Source: Ceratotherium simum simum
Taxonomy: Eukaryota; Chordata; Mammalia; Perissodactyla; Rhinocerotidae
DNA: 64,000 bases
Direction: 5' to 3'
NCBI RefSeq assembly: GCF_000283155.1
Contig: NW_004454171.1
Location: forward strand, 5,716,988 to 5,780,987
Part shown: positions 27,763 through 40,565 of the stretch, piece by piece
How the letters are laid out: every line of letters begins with the position of its first letter
Position numbering within the stretch: position 1 is the stretch's first letter
Program-made: the position numbers and the translations under genes
The notes under the pieces: generated by a model
Database searches by the model: none
What the model was told of the DNA's origin: nothing
The model's input: only the letters and a program-made list of their open reading frames with translations

Positions 27763-28653
27763 AGTTCGGGTTTCTTGCTGGCACTGGCAGATTCCAGAAA
27801 TGCATTTCGGAGCTGGGCGACAGAGACCTTTGTGTCCAGCACGCCAACTTCTGTGTGCAGCCCCTCCGTTTTGGAACTCTGCGGCTCTGGCTCTCGCTTT
27901 GAAGCCGGGTCCTTACACTTCAGGGCCTGGAGCTGAGGGGGGCCGGTGTAGTCAGACAGGGAGCGGGTGAGGACCTTGTGCTTCCTCGTGGATGCTTCCT
28001 TTTTGTGACCTGTCACCCTGGCATCCTGGGACACAGGCTCGCTCTGAACATACAAAACCATTTCGCTCCTGCCCATTCTCTCAGTGGGCTGGTGCTGGGC
28101 TTGAGGTGGCTGTGGCAGACTTGCTAGTTCCTTCTGAGGTTCTAAGGTGATTGTGCTATCAGCTGGCTTACCGAAGTCCTCATTTCTAGAGGGGTCTTCG
28201 TGGCTTCTAGCGAGCCCACGATCCTCCAAAGCCAAAGGTGTTTTCTTGCTTTTCTCGAGAGCTTCGGTGAAGAGCACCTCTTCTTCTGCTTTTGATTCAC
28301 AAATATGGAGAACTGGGGTATCTCTTCTCTCACCTTCTAGAACCTTCAAGGTGGGAGGCTGTAGGACATTCTGAGTGGCTGATCCCCCCCAGCTGCACTC
28401 AGATTCATTTTCTGGGGTTTCTGAGGTCACCAGCTTGGCAGTGTGAACGGGGTCTGCCGGCTGGACATAGCCACGGATCGGCTGTCGTGCGGAGCTGGCT
28501 GCCTTGCTCGAGACCCTATCAAAGGCCGAGTTTTCTGACTGAAAGGACAGGTAATGGGCTGGCTGATGTCTCCTCTGAGTTAAGGACTCTGAGGCAAGTT
28601 CAGGGCTGCTGCGAGCACTCTCCTCTTTCACCAATTTTTCTCTAACTTTAACT
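27763..28653 (-). CDS. SVIL: SVIL muscle (archvillin) insert exon 2, residues about 298-595
   Basis: An 891-nt exon, acceptor tctttcttaaag/AGTTAAAG and donor GAACT/gtaggt. It starts [20 protein letters not shown] and ends ...[10 protein letters not shown]. It contains [56 protein letters not shown] and [14 protein letters not shown], all clear counterparts of the human archvillin insert. It is predicted to be disordered and serine/proline rich. Expression is expected in skeletal, cardiac and smooth muscle. Relative to my recollection of human, a glutamate-rich run after CESKAEEE is shorter. The donor overlaps a TAG in frame, so intron retention would stop translation at once. Confidence 0.95.
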
Positions 28654-30855
28654 CTTTAAGAAAGAAAAAGGATTTAAGTTGCATGGTGAGGTAACTGGTC
28701 AATGGAAAGAAAGCATACGTGGATCACAGATTACCAGTAAATGGAAATCAACCCAAAGAGAGAAGCATTGTGAAAAAGCATTTTTGGTGGTTAATGTCAG
28801 AAACCCACTGCTTGCTAGATGAATGATTTTGAGCTGAGTTTCCGAGTGTGCATACGTTATGCCAGTGTGGTACAAAACTAACTCTACCCTCCACCAAGCC
28901 GAGAGGGGTCGGATGCTATCCTGGGAGACAATGGATGCCTTCTGACTCAATGACCACCCAGAAGCCATAGGAAAATTCACTAATAGACAGCAACAGTATG
29001 CAGGAGGGCACCCTGAGGCCGTTGCTATGAATCGGTAAGCTTTCCACACGTACTAGCCTTGTATATGGGCTGTGGGGGTAGTTTCCAGGTACATATACAC
29101 CCAGTGACCAAATGTAATTTCACTGTCTCCTGGAAATGTAAGAGCATTCGTGATTATTTTTTTATTGAGCTCAAGACACAACAATCACCTCTTTTCAAGC
29201 ACTCAAGTAAACATTCACAAGCTTTTTCATGCAGTGCAGATGACATTCATTCATTTGTAAGACATGTGACCAATGTGAACATCATCACCACTAACAATTG
29301 TAGCACCAAGAAGAATGTTAGAGAAAAGATATTTGTTGAGAGAATTCATGACCTGAACATTTTCTCCCCTCTGGAATTGCTATTAGGCCCTTAGTTGAAA
29401 ACTAATCAAAAAGGAGATTGCTCTGTTGTTTCTAGAGCTATTTAAATATCTGAGAGCAAAACTGAAATCCATTTTAAAAGCTACAGACCTTTTTCTATTA
29501 CTGCACTAGCAAAATAGCCAAAAGCTCCGGCTGTGGGGTCCCAAGAGACCTCTGATCAAAGCCTGGCTCAGCCAGTTCTAGCTGTGTGGTCTTGGGCAAC
29601 TTACCGGCCTCAGTTGCTCTACTTTTTAAATGGAAATAATAGTGACAAAATGTGATGTTTGCAAAGCACATGGCTTACCACTTAGCAAAGAGTAAACATT
29701 TTAGTGCTAGCTAGTTCTTATTTTCACTTTTTGAAATACCATATGGCAAGAAAGGAGAAATCATTCAAGCTGTTTAAGAGTGGATTACTGACTCAGGATA
29801 ATCTTTAAAAAGTAAAAAATGCTTTTGGAATAGGAAAAGTGATTTCTTGGAGAATGTAAACCATCCATTTTCTTGAGCTTAGTCAGCAAAAACAATTATT
29901 TATGATATATATTTTTGAAAGAGACTCTTTCCTTAAATGTCAAAGGCACCTTGCTAAATTTGATATAAACTCCTGCAAGTTTTTCAATGTAAAATGAAGG
30001 ATATCTATGCATATTTCATTAAAGAAAACTCAAAGACACACATAAAAGGCAGTCATCATGAACAGTTCAGGGGAAAAAAAGCATTCTGAGTTGTTATTTT
30101 TCCCAGAGACTAGCCAGTGTTGGAGGCTTTCATATTTATAAGCTTTGTTAATCAAAAGAAGACTGAAATGCGGTTTAAGTTCTCCTGTGGAATGTGTCCT
30201 TCTAATCAGAGACAATCTGAATGTTGTCCTCAGCCAAGAACAAAGTGACTGTTAGAAACTCAATATATGGGTGCTTTGTCCTGCCAATGACTTATTCATT
30301 CTTACTGCTTCCGCCTCTCCCTGCCCCCAACCTTAAAAATGAAATGATAGAGGTTTTTGTCTGCTTTTAAAACCACATGCCCTAAATATAACTGTTGAAA
30401 ATTAACTATTGGTTTAGAGATGAGGAGACATGAAAAGAAGGAGACTAGAAGTGCTGGGTGGAGGGGCGTGTGGACAAGATGGGACACCAGCTGGTTAGTC
30501 TGACTCAAAGGACAGGAACCCAGAGGGGCCAGTTCAGTCCTCACTCCCGCCCCTACCTGGCAGTAGAGTTGATGAGAAAGGAGAAAGGCAAGTGGTGTGA
30601 TCAAAAGATTTTCAACAAGAGGAAAAAAGAGGAGTGAGGAGAAATACTATTAGCAGGAATTAGGGCTATTGCAGGAGAAAAGCAAATGAGGAGAAAGTAA
30701 CTTTCAGCAGTCCCTTTCTGAACATGTGACTTTCAAGTGCACAGCCATTAAAAGGAGGAGAGTTAGCATCTGGCTAATGTGTGGAACAGCAAGGCAGGTC
30801 AGTGGGTAGAGAGCACTCACTCAACATAAGCCAAGGGATTCAACTTGGGATATAC
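28654..30855 (-). other. SVIL: SVIL intron between muscle exons
   Basis: It contains a MIR at about 29525-29705. Otherwise unique-looking DNA with no exon-like match. Confidence 0.8.
29525..29705 (+). repeat. MIR SINE
   Basis: gcctggctcagccagttcta, gctgtgtggtcttgggcaac and ttaccggcctcagttgctct follow the MIR core, then atggaaataatag and an agcacatggctt-type 3' half. Confidence 0.8.
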
Positions 30856-30936
30856 CTGGAAGGCCAGTTGATAAGCGAAGGTGTGTCCCCTTCGGAATCT
30901 TTCTGGAGAAACCACTCATGTTTGGGTTTCCCTGTA
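30856..30936 (-). CDS. SVIL: SVIL muscle (archvillin) insert exon 1, residues about 271-298
   Basis: An 81-nt exon, acceptor gtacgtgatag/TACAGG and donor TTCCAG/gtatat. It reads [20 protein letters not shown] then LINWPS and a split R, with no stop, and matches the recalled first muscle-insert exon of human archvillin. Its length and phase fit exactly between the large upstream exon and the 891-nt exon. With the next two exons it makes the optional insert (381 residues here; about 394 in human archvillin). It is isolated in a large intron and easily missed because the polypyrimidine tract is weak. Confidence 0.9.
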
Positions 30937-31481
30937 CTATCACGTACAAAAAACACAACTTCAGATACTTTTTATTAAAATGTCAACATATACACAGATG
31001 TAATTGTAATCTAAGACCTACAGGCTGATTTTTGTTAAGTAAACAATAATTCTGGCTTTTGAAAATGTATAAGTACATTTTGCCATGGAGTTTATATTCA
31101 TTTCATGGAATTTCCAGAACATTTGGCTCACTACTAAAATCAAGAGAGAGAAATAAATACGTCTAAAGCCACCAAATAAAGTGTTTTTCAAGTAATTTGA
31201 AAGTATTTAGGAGTCTGTTATAGTCACACTCTGCCCAGACAATTTTCTTGTAAGAAGTTGGATTAAAAATATAAGGCAACTTATTGTCCATAAGTTTTGT
31301 TAAGGCACATTGGTAAACAGGCAAATATAAAAAGTGTCCATGCAAAATAATACATATCAAATAAAGGAAATAAATAAAAAGAAATTCATTAAGATCATAT
31401 CTTTAACTGCTATTAAACATTTTCCTTTTATATTTATCACTGAATAATGCAACCAACAGGACAATTACCAATACTACTTCA

Positions 31482-31831
31482 GGCTCATTCAACAAATGTT
31501 TATTGAGTTCCCACTATGTACAGTCATGCACTGCATAACAATGTTGTGGTCAACGACTGACCACATACACAACAGTGGTCCCATAAGATTAGTACCATAC
31601 AGCCTAGATGCGTAGTAGGCTGCACCATCTAGATTTGTGTAATGATGTTTGCTATGATGTTCGCACAACGAAATCGCCTAACGACACATTTCTCAGGAGG
31701 TATCACTGTCCTTAAGCAACGCATGACTGTACAAAGCACTGAGCTATGCTCTGAGAAGTAACAAAGGGGAATCAGACATCATCCCAGCCATTAAAAAAAC
31801 TCACAACATGGTAGGCAAGATAATATATGAC
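31482..31831 (-). repeat. L2 LINE 3' end split by a MITE
   Basis: ctcattcaacaaatgtttat-tgagttcccactatgta is the reversed L2 3' terminus; it resumes after the MITE at acaaagcactgagctatgct. Confidence 0.7.
31521..31729. mobile_element. MITE-like DNA transposon, copy 1 (TA-flanked)
   Basis: It begins cagtcatgcactgcataac and ends with the inverse ...caacgcatgactg, flanked on both sides by TA. Internal blocks include gtggtcccataagattagta and cgcctaacgacacatttctc. TA duplication indicates the Tc1/mariner-pogo group. It is non-autonomous with no ORF. Confidence 0.85.
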
Positions 31832-32573
31832 TTACGCATTCATTCCTCAACGCACAATCGAATATAATGCAAGGTCGAATGTGACAAAGTAATTATGCCA
31901 GGCTGAAAATATTTTAGAGAAAAACCATAGACAAGGAAAACCTTGTGGTAACTATGGAAAACAAGACACAGGAGGAATAGTCAAGCTATGCACCTGTATC
32001 CTCTTACAATGTAGAAAGAACAAATGGAAATTCTACATGCTAGTTAAAATGTTTACCAGCTCAAAACCTTACCAACCTATTTGCAAGAGTTCTTCAAAAC
32101 CACGCTGGAAGCACATTTTAGCTGAAAACAATTTCCAAAAGAATAGAATGATAATTATAATAAACTTATCTTAATTTTCTAAAATCATTTTGAGTTTTAG
32201 TTCAAGCTGGCAGGCACCTGTCTGTCACCACTACTGTACATTTTGCTGTGACCACTGAAGTCTGTCACCGTCTAGGCTTGGACCTATTTCTCCAGTAACA
32301 TCCCCCCATCTTTCTACATCCAAATCTATCACCCCACCTCCCTATCCCCAGCAGTACAGCTATTTAGCTTATAGCAAATAAAACATCCAGATGTGTGGAA
32401 AGCCATTTTATTTCGAACTATAAAGGGTCTAATTTCTCAACGCTTATTTAAACACAGGAATAGTTTAGCATATCAGCTGCAGCTAAGAAAGGAGGCAATC
32501 AGCGTAGCACAGGATACGGCGAGAGAAGATGGAACAACAGATATTTGCTTTTGAAAACCATCAAGTTAATATA

Positions 32574-32788
32574 CAGTCATGCACCACATAATGATGTTTT
32601 GGTCAACAATGGACCACATATATGATGGTGGTCCCATAAGATTAGTACCAAAAAGCCTAGGTGTGTCATAGGGTAACACATACCATCTAGGGTTGTGTTA
32701 GTACACTCTATGATGTTCACACAACGATGAGATTGCCTAAAGACGCATTTCTCAGAACGTATCCTCGTTGTTAAGCAACGCATGACTG
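32574..32788. mobile_element. MITE-like DNA transposon, copy 2 (TA-flanked)
   Basis: Same element and orientation as 31521-31729: cagtcatgcaccacataat ... gcaacgcatgactg, TA on both sides. It shares gtggtcccataagattagta exactly with copy 1. Confidence 0.85.
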
Positions 32789-33559
32789 TAACTAACATGC
32801 CTACCTCACAGAGTTATTTTAAGATGCTCTTTGTATAATAGAGTACTTTGTAAACTGTGAAGTGCTATACAACTTTCTGAACATGACCTTCATTGATAAG
32901 ACTAAAATCTGATCAGCATCACCATAAAAAATTACCAGAGGCTTGTTTAAGAATATGTCTAGTCAGCATTTGCAAAATGAAAATCATACACAGACACTGG
33001 GGGACTTGCTGGGCTCCATTTATTCATTGCAACATAGGTATGGAACTAGCCAAAAAAACAAATAACTGCTACCATGGTAGACAATACTCAAAATTTTCAT
33101 ATATAATGAATACAAATGTAACGAGAAGTAAACAAACATATGTGAAGGCATCGTGCCAAGAACACAGCAAGCCCTTCAAAATGCTGGTCTCTTCCTCTTC
33201 TTTCTTCTTCATAGACAACATACGGCTGCAAGTTTATGAGTTACTATTTTTGTATTTTAAAGAGATGATACATATCGAGTTCCAATTCAGAAGTCACGTG
33301 ATTTTAAGGAACGTGGGTCCAGCCTCACCAGGAGGGCCTGAGTTTGTCTTAAGTAAATTTATAGCAGGAGTGATTTAGAACAGTATTTCTCAAAGTAAGG
33401 CTTTTAGGATCCTTGAGGTTGGCTAAGGCACTTATTTGGGTGAAGTTTTCTGCCATCAAAACCAGAAAATAAAGAGACGGGGGTGGGAAGACACTTAAAT
33501 TTAATTAAACACTTATTGTTCACAAGGTTGTCCCAGGCACTTCATACCCGCTATGAAGC

Positions 33560-34775
33560 AGAATGTGGTCATTTCTCAGTCCTTCTCTTACTCACCTACT
33601 AGCAGCGTTTGACAGAAGTGATTACTCCCTCCTGTCTCACTCATCAGCCACTTTTGATGATTCCTCCTCACCATCTGCACCTCTAAAGCTTGGGGGCCCC
33701 ACAGCTCTGTCTCCTTTCCCCCTCCACCAACAATCAAGGCCTCGATGATCTCACCCAGCTTTCACTTCCATGCTGACGAGCTTCCAATGTTTCTCTCCTT
33801 TGAACTCAGACTCTTGGATGCAACTGGCTACTTGACATTTCTATTTAGATATCTGACAGACATCTTAAATTTCATATGTCCAAAAAATGAACTCTTGATT
33901 TTCCTCCAAACTCAACTTGTACTGGAGTCTTCCCTATTTCAGCAAATGGCAACTCCCTGTTTTGGGTTGCTCTGGCCAAAAAGTTGAGATTCACCATTGA
34001 CTCGTCTGTTTCTTTCATACCCCACATCTAAGTCCATCAAATTCTAGTGGTTACCTTCTAAACATAACCTCTTCTCATTGCCTCTGCTGCTATCTTTCTA
34101 GTTCAAGCCACCACCATCTCTCACCTAGACTATTGAGATGACCTCCTAATTACTCTACCTGTTTTCATCCTTGCCCACCTACAACCCATTTTCAGCTTAG
34201 CAGTCAGGAAGGCAGATTGGTCACCGCTCTTTTTGAAACCCTTATATGGCTCCACACAGCATCTAGAGCAAAACCCAAAGCCCTCACCATGGGCTACGGG
34301 CAGCTCCCCGACCTGCCTACCCCTCCTCTCTCCCAACCTCACCCTTACCTCACCCCCCCAAACCCAATGCGCCTTCCTCACTAGTGACTGGGGGCCGCCT
34401 CAGACACTCCACACAGTGTCCACTCAGGCCTTTGCAGGGGCTATTTCTGCCTGGGATGCATTCTCCCAGGAATGCTGCCTCACTTTATTAGGTTTCTGCT
34501 CAACTATTATCTTAGCAGAGAGACTTTCCTAAGCACTTTATACCAAATAGCAACCCCCAGTGTTCTCTTTTCACCTTCACTGAATTGCTTGAATTTTCTT
34601 CATATCACTTATCACACCTGTCTCGTTACACATTTATTTGTTTTTTGTCTCTCTTCCCTCACCAGGATATATAAGCTTCCTGAGAGAAGAGACTGTTGCA
34701 CCATCAGCACTCAGAACAGTGTGTGGCAAATAGCAGGTCTCAATAAATCTTTGTGGAATGGATCAACTGTTGAAT
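33560..34775 (+). repeat. L2 LINE, 3' part
   Basis: Blocks in L2 order: gttcaagccaccaccatctc, cacctagactattgagatga, gggctacgggcagctcccc, aggcctttgcaggggctatt, ctgcctgggatgcattctcc, then cagaacagtgtgtggcaaat and ctcaataaatctttgtggaa. Frames are degraded. Confidence 0.85.
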
Positions 34776-34789
34776 GACAATCTCTACAA

Positions 34790-34945
34790 CAGCTCCCCCA
34801 GGTATTCTTATCTTCATTTCATAGATGAAGAAAGGAAGGTGCAAAAAAAAAATTAACTGTCCAAGACCACAAGCTGGTTAATGAGAGGATGGGGTTTGAA
34901 CCCAATGCTGTGGGACCCCCCAAGCCTATGTCTTCTCCTCCAGAA
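34790..34945 (-). repeat. MIR SINE
   Basis: atttcatagatgaagaaagg, ccaagaccacaagctggtta and tttgaacccaatgctgtggg give the reverse MIR pattern. Confidence 0.75.
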
Positions 34946-35775
34946 CTATAGGCTTCTGAATTCTGGAAAATGAATGAGTACTGAATGAGTAATGCCTCCC
35001 TGGCTTGAGTGAGTAATGATGTAGTTGGGATGTTAGTGTTCACGTGCTCGAGGGCTAAGCAAGGAAGCCACCAAAGGCTTCCTGGTCACGCCCACAACCC
35101 TCACCAGATGTTGCTCTCAGCTGTGCCTGTTGACCTCCAGCAGAGAGCCACCCAGTTACCTGTAAATCCTGCGAAACCCAATCACCTTCTTTCTCTGTTT
35201 CTCCCAATGTACAACATGAAATCAAAGGAGTCCGGCAGTGAAGATAATTTAGCTCAGAGGGCACTCACTGCTGAGGTGAGGTGGGGATGAGGGTGGGAGG
35301 GGGACACTGGGGCCTAGACATGGCAAGGTGGGTGAAACCTTGTCTCCTGCCCCCACCAAAGCAATCTATAGCAGAAGACAAGTGTAAGAATAACTATTTG
35401 GAAATGAGAAAATTCACGAGAGGAATGAACTCAGAACAGATGATACTGGATGTTATGAGGGAGGAATTATAAATACTCTGAGGACCGAGGGAATATTTCA
35501 GCTGAACTGATCTCTCAGCTGGCTCACCTCCTCCAGCACAACAAAATGATAATGTGACATGACACCTAATTCATGAAACCTAATTCCCACTTTCATGGGC
35601 ACTTTGCAGACTCAACATCACAACAGCTAACTATTAACTGTTCACCAATAAATATTCCTGTGTTGGCTATGACACGTGTAATGCCAGCGTCAGAGAAAAT
35701 AATTTTGGCACGCATACCTGACTTCCTTGTGTCCTGAGTATTCACTACGAAGTCTGAAACTAAGAATCAACTCTG

Positions 35776-36036
35776 GGGGGGCCAGCCCGTTGGCACAAGC
35801 GGTTAAGTGTGCGCTCCGCTGCAGCAGCCCTGGGTTCGCCGGTTCGGATCCCGGGCACGCACCTACGCACCGCTTGTTAAGCCGTGCTGTGGTGGCGTCC
35901 CATATAAAGTAGAGGAAGATGGGCACGGATCTTGGCCCAGGGCCAGACTTCCTCAGCAAAAAAAAAGAGGAGGATTAGCATCGGATGTTAGCTGAGGGCT
36001 GGTCCTCCTCTCACACACACACACACACACAAAAAA
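35776..36036 (+). repeat. ERE SINE with (CA)n in tail
   Basis: The head is ggggccagcccgttggcaca, followed by tcggatcccgggcacgcacc and gttaagccgtgctgtggtgg. The tail has become (CA)n followed by A-run. Flanks are aatcaactctg (35765-35775) and aatcaattctg (36037-36047), a near-perfect duplication. Confidence 0.92.
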
Positions 36037-36239
36037 AATCAATTCTGTATAAACTACCTTGTAAATTTAAATCATAACCACTTACGATGGATTTCTTTCT
36101 TGAGAACGTTATAAACAGTCGACATTAACATTTCTCCTATGATTTTAAAGAACAATTTCATCAAAATCTTACATAACTTCTTTCAAATTGACAAAAACAA
36201 AATATTCAAGGAATTTGATTTTACGTGTAAAAACTCTGA

Positions 36240-36470
36240 AGCTTGGTGCAGAAAGCAGATTACTGGTTGGCAGGGCCTGGTGGCGTCTGGTGGTGGTCGA
36301 CCAACAGCTGCACAAGAGACTCTTCTGGGCTGCTGGAGCTGTTCCACGTCTTGTTGCAGTGATAGTTACACAGCTTTACTTACTTGTCAAAGTTTACAGA
36401 ATTGTACACTAAAAAGGGTGAATTTTACTGCGTGTAAACTGTATCTCAATAAAAATAATATTAAAAAAAA
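36240..36470 (+). repeat. L1M 3' end
   Basis: ttactggttggcagggcctg, cagaattgtacactaaaaag, ggtgaattttactgcgtgta and ctgtatctcaataaaaat match the typical old L1 3' terminus. Confidence 0.75.
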
Positions 36471-37399
36471 CTTCTAAAAACTAATTCAGCCTACCTTCAT
36501 AATTGACCTAGATAATAGTCACAGTGAAGGGATTTACTTGGACATAGACGTTTAGTGCAAATAATGGGATTCTTAAATTCAAATATCGTTTTTTGTTCTT
36601 TAAAAACAAAAAAAGTAAATAATAAATGAAAAATAAATAAAATGTGGACCACACACAGTCAATTCCTATTTTGTATCTTTTTTCTTTCTTTCCTTCAAAT
36701 TTTCTCCCCCAAAGCCCAAAGAGACTGAGAAATCTGAGGAAAGAACTGAGAAGATTTCAGAGTGGTCACTTTAAGTGTTTACATTGCTGGGAAGCCAAAT
36801 TCTTCCTTTGGAAAGCTGATTCAAAGCATGCCTTGGCTCCCAAAAATGGTGACTCAAAGTACAGAACTCATCTGGCTAATTCACAGGCAGCCCCAAACTA
36901 TGGAACATAATGGAAGTTCTTTAGACCCAGTTTTCCACCACAGAGTACAGCCTGATTATAATACTGTGCGGTAGCTAAGGGACACCCAAACTCGGATTTA
37001 AAAATACATCATTTCATAAACAGTACAAAATTTACTTCATAAAAGTACAAAATTATTTCAGATTAAAAAAGATACCATTTCATAACAGTACAAAAATATT
37101 TCATAAAAGTAAAAAATTTAAAATGATGCCCTAGGGGGCATTGTTTTGAAGTAGTATAAAAGCAAGTGAATTTTAAAAAATATGAACAAAAAAGAGACCA
37201 CATCCGAATTGTGGCAATGATGTCTCAGGATTTTTTCTCTTTATTTCTTTAAATCTTGCATGGATGCTGTTATTTTATGTAGCATTCCTTAATGTCATGC
37301 TTAACTATTTTTAATAATTAAGGCTTGGTAAAAAATTAACAGTGGGAAGGACTAGTTTATACAACATAATGAGTATGTGAGTGATACCGTCAGGCTACA

Positions 37400-37580
37400 A
37401 CAGCTAAGTCAGGTCCTCACAAAGGGAGTCAAGAATCTTTTGGCGGACAGAGGCACAGCGGTGATGGAACCGTTTTCTATCTCAACTAGGGTAATGGTTA
37501 TACATTTCCCAAAGCCCTCCAACCTGCATCCTTAAAATTATGTGCATTTTGACGTAAATTATACCTCAATTAAAAAATAC
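37400..37580 (+). repeat. L1M 3' end remnant
   Basis: ggtgatggaaccgttttcta, aattatgtgcattttgacgt and aaattatacctcaattaaaa resemble an L1 3' terminus. Confidence 0.65.
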
Positions 37581-38364
37581 AACACTGTTGGAAAATAGAG
37601 TGAGGACTTCTTGAGTAATGAAAGGACAGAAATGCAGAGACTTCTTGGGGCAGAAGCAGGATAAATATGTGAGATAACCAATTTCTTCCAGTCTCCCTCC
37701 GAGCTAATCTCAGCGCTGAATGCCTAAACACTGAGACCTCAGCCAAGAAAGGGAGATGGCAGAAGGCACGTGCGGACAGACAGAACTGTTGGAGCAAGTG
37801 CTGGAATCTGAGGACAGTATGTGGTGGGCCTCCCAAAGTGGAATGAGTTTCCAGCTCCCAGCTACAAGTGGATTTCCATGTCTCCTGCTGGGATTCTAAC
37901 CACTCCTCCTAAAACAAAGTAATCCAGAGACCCCTGCCTTAGTCATGAGGCCAGCCTAGAATCAGCCTTTTTTGCTTATCATGATTCCCACTCACAGTTC
38001 AATAATATTTATGAGCACACTGACTCAAGACCACATACAAGAATTCCAACCTCAGACAAAGTGAAAAGAGCCTTGCAGTATAAACAAGCGCCACTCAAAG
38101 TGTGTTCTGCTGATGGGTGTCACTGGTCCATGATGAGATAAAAAGCCTTGCACCAGAAGGAAAATGAGCAACATCACTCAGCGTGTTGTTTAGTTCAGCT
38201 GACATCTTGTTCATGGCATGACTTTCTTGATGAAGGAAATGACCCACGACTTACACGCAGGTGCGAGTCCATCATAGGTTGTGGACTGACCCATAGTCTG
38301 CAGATTGGCTATTTCAAGTAGCATTGCTATAGTTTGGTGACACTTTAAGAAAACATGGAAAACA

Positions 38365-38535
38365 GCAGAACATTCATTCAAAAATGACATTGAGCTACCT
38401 GGTATGTGCTAGATGCTGGGCAGTGGCAGGGAGGGAGATCTGAAAACGACTGAGACACGGTATCTACTCCTCTCGTATCTACTTCTACTAAAGTAACACT
38501 CTCATTGAGATCTTCCTCACCAATCTTACAGATTG
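38365..38535 (-). repeat. L2 LINE 3' remnant
   Basis: acattcattcaaaaatgaca followed by gctacctggtatgtgctaga-type sequence is the reversed L2 end. Confidence 0.55.
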
Positions 38536-39535
38536 GCATAATACCAAATTCATGGCGCCATGCTTGGGGGAATCCGGACAAAATTGCGAAAATCCTTTTC
38601 TGGGTATGTCAGCCTTGTTGCAGGGTGTTGGTCACTAAAATGTCCTTCTTCCTACAACAAGAGGTGCCGTGAGGTTGTATTTGTGAGACACCTCATTCAT
38701 GATCTCCTTCTCCTCTTTTCCCTTTTGGCAGAACCATCATTAACCAGAGCCAGACTGATAACATTAGGGCTCCTGATACCAAGCCAAGCGTCAGCTTTAT
38801 AACTGCACTGGGAAGATGACAATCTGATAGTGAGAAGAACAGACTGGTTTGAGAGTCCAAGCACCAGAGAATGTGTAGGAGACTCCAAACATGATTCTAG
38901 CTTCCATTAAGACAGGGAGAAGTTTATAAAACCTTGGAAAGGTCAAGAAGGCAGGGCAGATGGGAAGGTAGACTCTCTGAACATGTTCTCATTTGTCACC
39001 AGCTCAATTAGGAGGAGATACCCAAACGTAATCTGACCACTGCAGAACACAGGTGGACCAGGACTACCTGTGCCACTGACAGTCCACTTTCAATAAAGTG
39101 CCCCAAGATTGGACTCGCCGTTTTGGCAGTCATATAAAGAACTTGCTGTCATCTAAAACTCCCAGGTCTGTTTCCCACGAACTGCTGTTAAATCAAGTTT
39201 CCCCAATCCTGAACTTGTACACTGATTCTTTTCCCCTCTAAATACAGGACTTTATTAAATTTCATCTTGTTAGTTTCCAACCATTATTGCAGGGACATGT
39301 GCTCTCTTGCCTCCATGCTCCACTTCTCTCTTCTCTCTCTCTCTCGCCCTCCTTCTCATCTTCATTCTCCCTCCATCCCTCTATCCCTCTCTCCCCATTC
39401 TCTTTCTTTCTATCACCAAACTTATTTACACTCTCTCCTCCAGAAATCTGATCACATCATCGACATCTTCCAGATTAGCTAATGAAATGGTAAATAGGAC
39501 CAAGTTAATGACAAAGACCAACTTGGAACCAGAGA

Positions 39536-40080
39536 CTTCATTATCTCTTGCTTGGGTAACTGCAACACCAGGTCAGTGGCCATCCTGACTGGAATCAATT
39601 CTCTTTCAGACCAACTCTCCACACTCCTCCAGACGGAGCTTTCTAAAATACATAATTAATCATTCTTGCTTTAAAATCCTTCAGGCACTTCCCATTTTCC
39701 ACAAAGCAAAGGCCAAATGCCTTGTCGTGTCCTCCAAGGTGCTCGTGATTGGTTCCCACCTGGCTCTCAGCCTCATGCTGGCCCCTCCTTCTAGGTCTAC
39801 ATTGGACGTCTGTGCCTTCTAGCCTAGAGCAGCTTCCCCTGCATGTCCAGCAAACTCACCACATCATTAAGGACTTGGTTCAACTATGACCATTTCTCCA
39901 AGGGGGAAATATTAATACACCATCTTGGTATTCCCATGGCACCCAACTTTGGTCTCTAGAACCTTATTTACCCCATTGTGGTGTAGTTATTTCCCACACT
40001 TTTTTTCTTTTTTAATGATATGCCCCTCTAAGAGCACAGTGCCTGGCACACAGAAGGCTCAATTTAATTTTCTTCAATGA
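39536..40080 (+). repeat. L2 LINE 3' remnant
   Basis: ttgggtaactgcaacaccag, aaatccttcaggcacttccc, aaagcaaaggccaaatgcct and agagcacagtgcctggcaca occur in L2 order. A CT-rich low-complexity tract lies immediately before it (39322-39420). Confidence 0.7.
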
Positions 40081-40429
40081 TTAGCTAAACTACCTTAGAG
40101 TTGAAATTAACCCATAAATCAATACCTATGAGGTATGGATAGACAGATGGATGCCTACTGAGTTTGAATCCTCCTAGACTACAAGTTTTCATTTTGTTTA
40201 TGAGGATAAGGCTTTTAAATACCTCATGTAAATCCATATAAACTGTTTCTATAACACCTCTGATCATCTTTCCTAAAATTTCTAACCTTCAAAAGGCAAA
40301 AACAGCAGACTCTCTTTTCCACTATGATGGAAAATAGAACTGATAAAAATAACAAGAGCAGAGTGTAATGGAAAGAATTCTGATGGATCCAGAGAACCTG
40401 AATGAATGAATGAAAGCATATGGATAAGG

Positions 40430-40565
40430 GACTCGGTTTCGTCAAAGTAGCTATATGGTCTTAATTCAGTTACTTAGGTTCTTTCACCTTTAGTTTTTTC
40501 ATGTATAAAATAGATTTTTAAACTAAATAATCTCCAGGGTTACTTCTCGTTCTAAGAATTTAAAA
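40430..40565 (+). repeat. MIR-like remnant
   Basis: agctatatggtcttaattca, tttcacctttagttttttca and tgtataaaatag follow the MIR 3' half. Weak. Confidence 0.45.

Noticed and set aside
32893..33378. 161-codon plus-strand open frame
   Set aside because: No domain, no splice context and AT-rich noncoding composition; likely chance in the intron.
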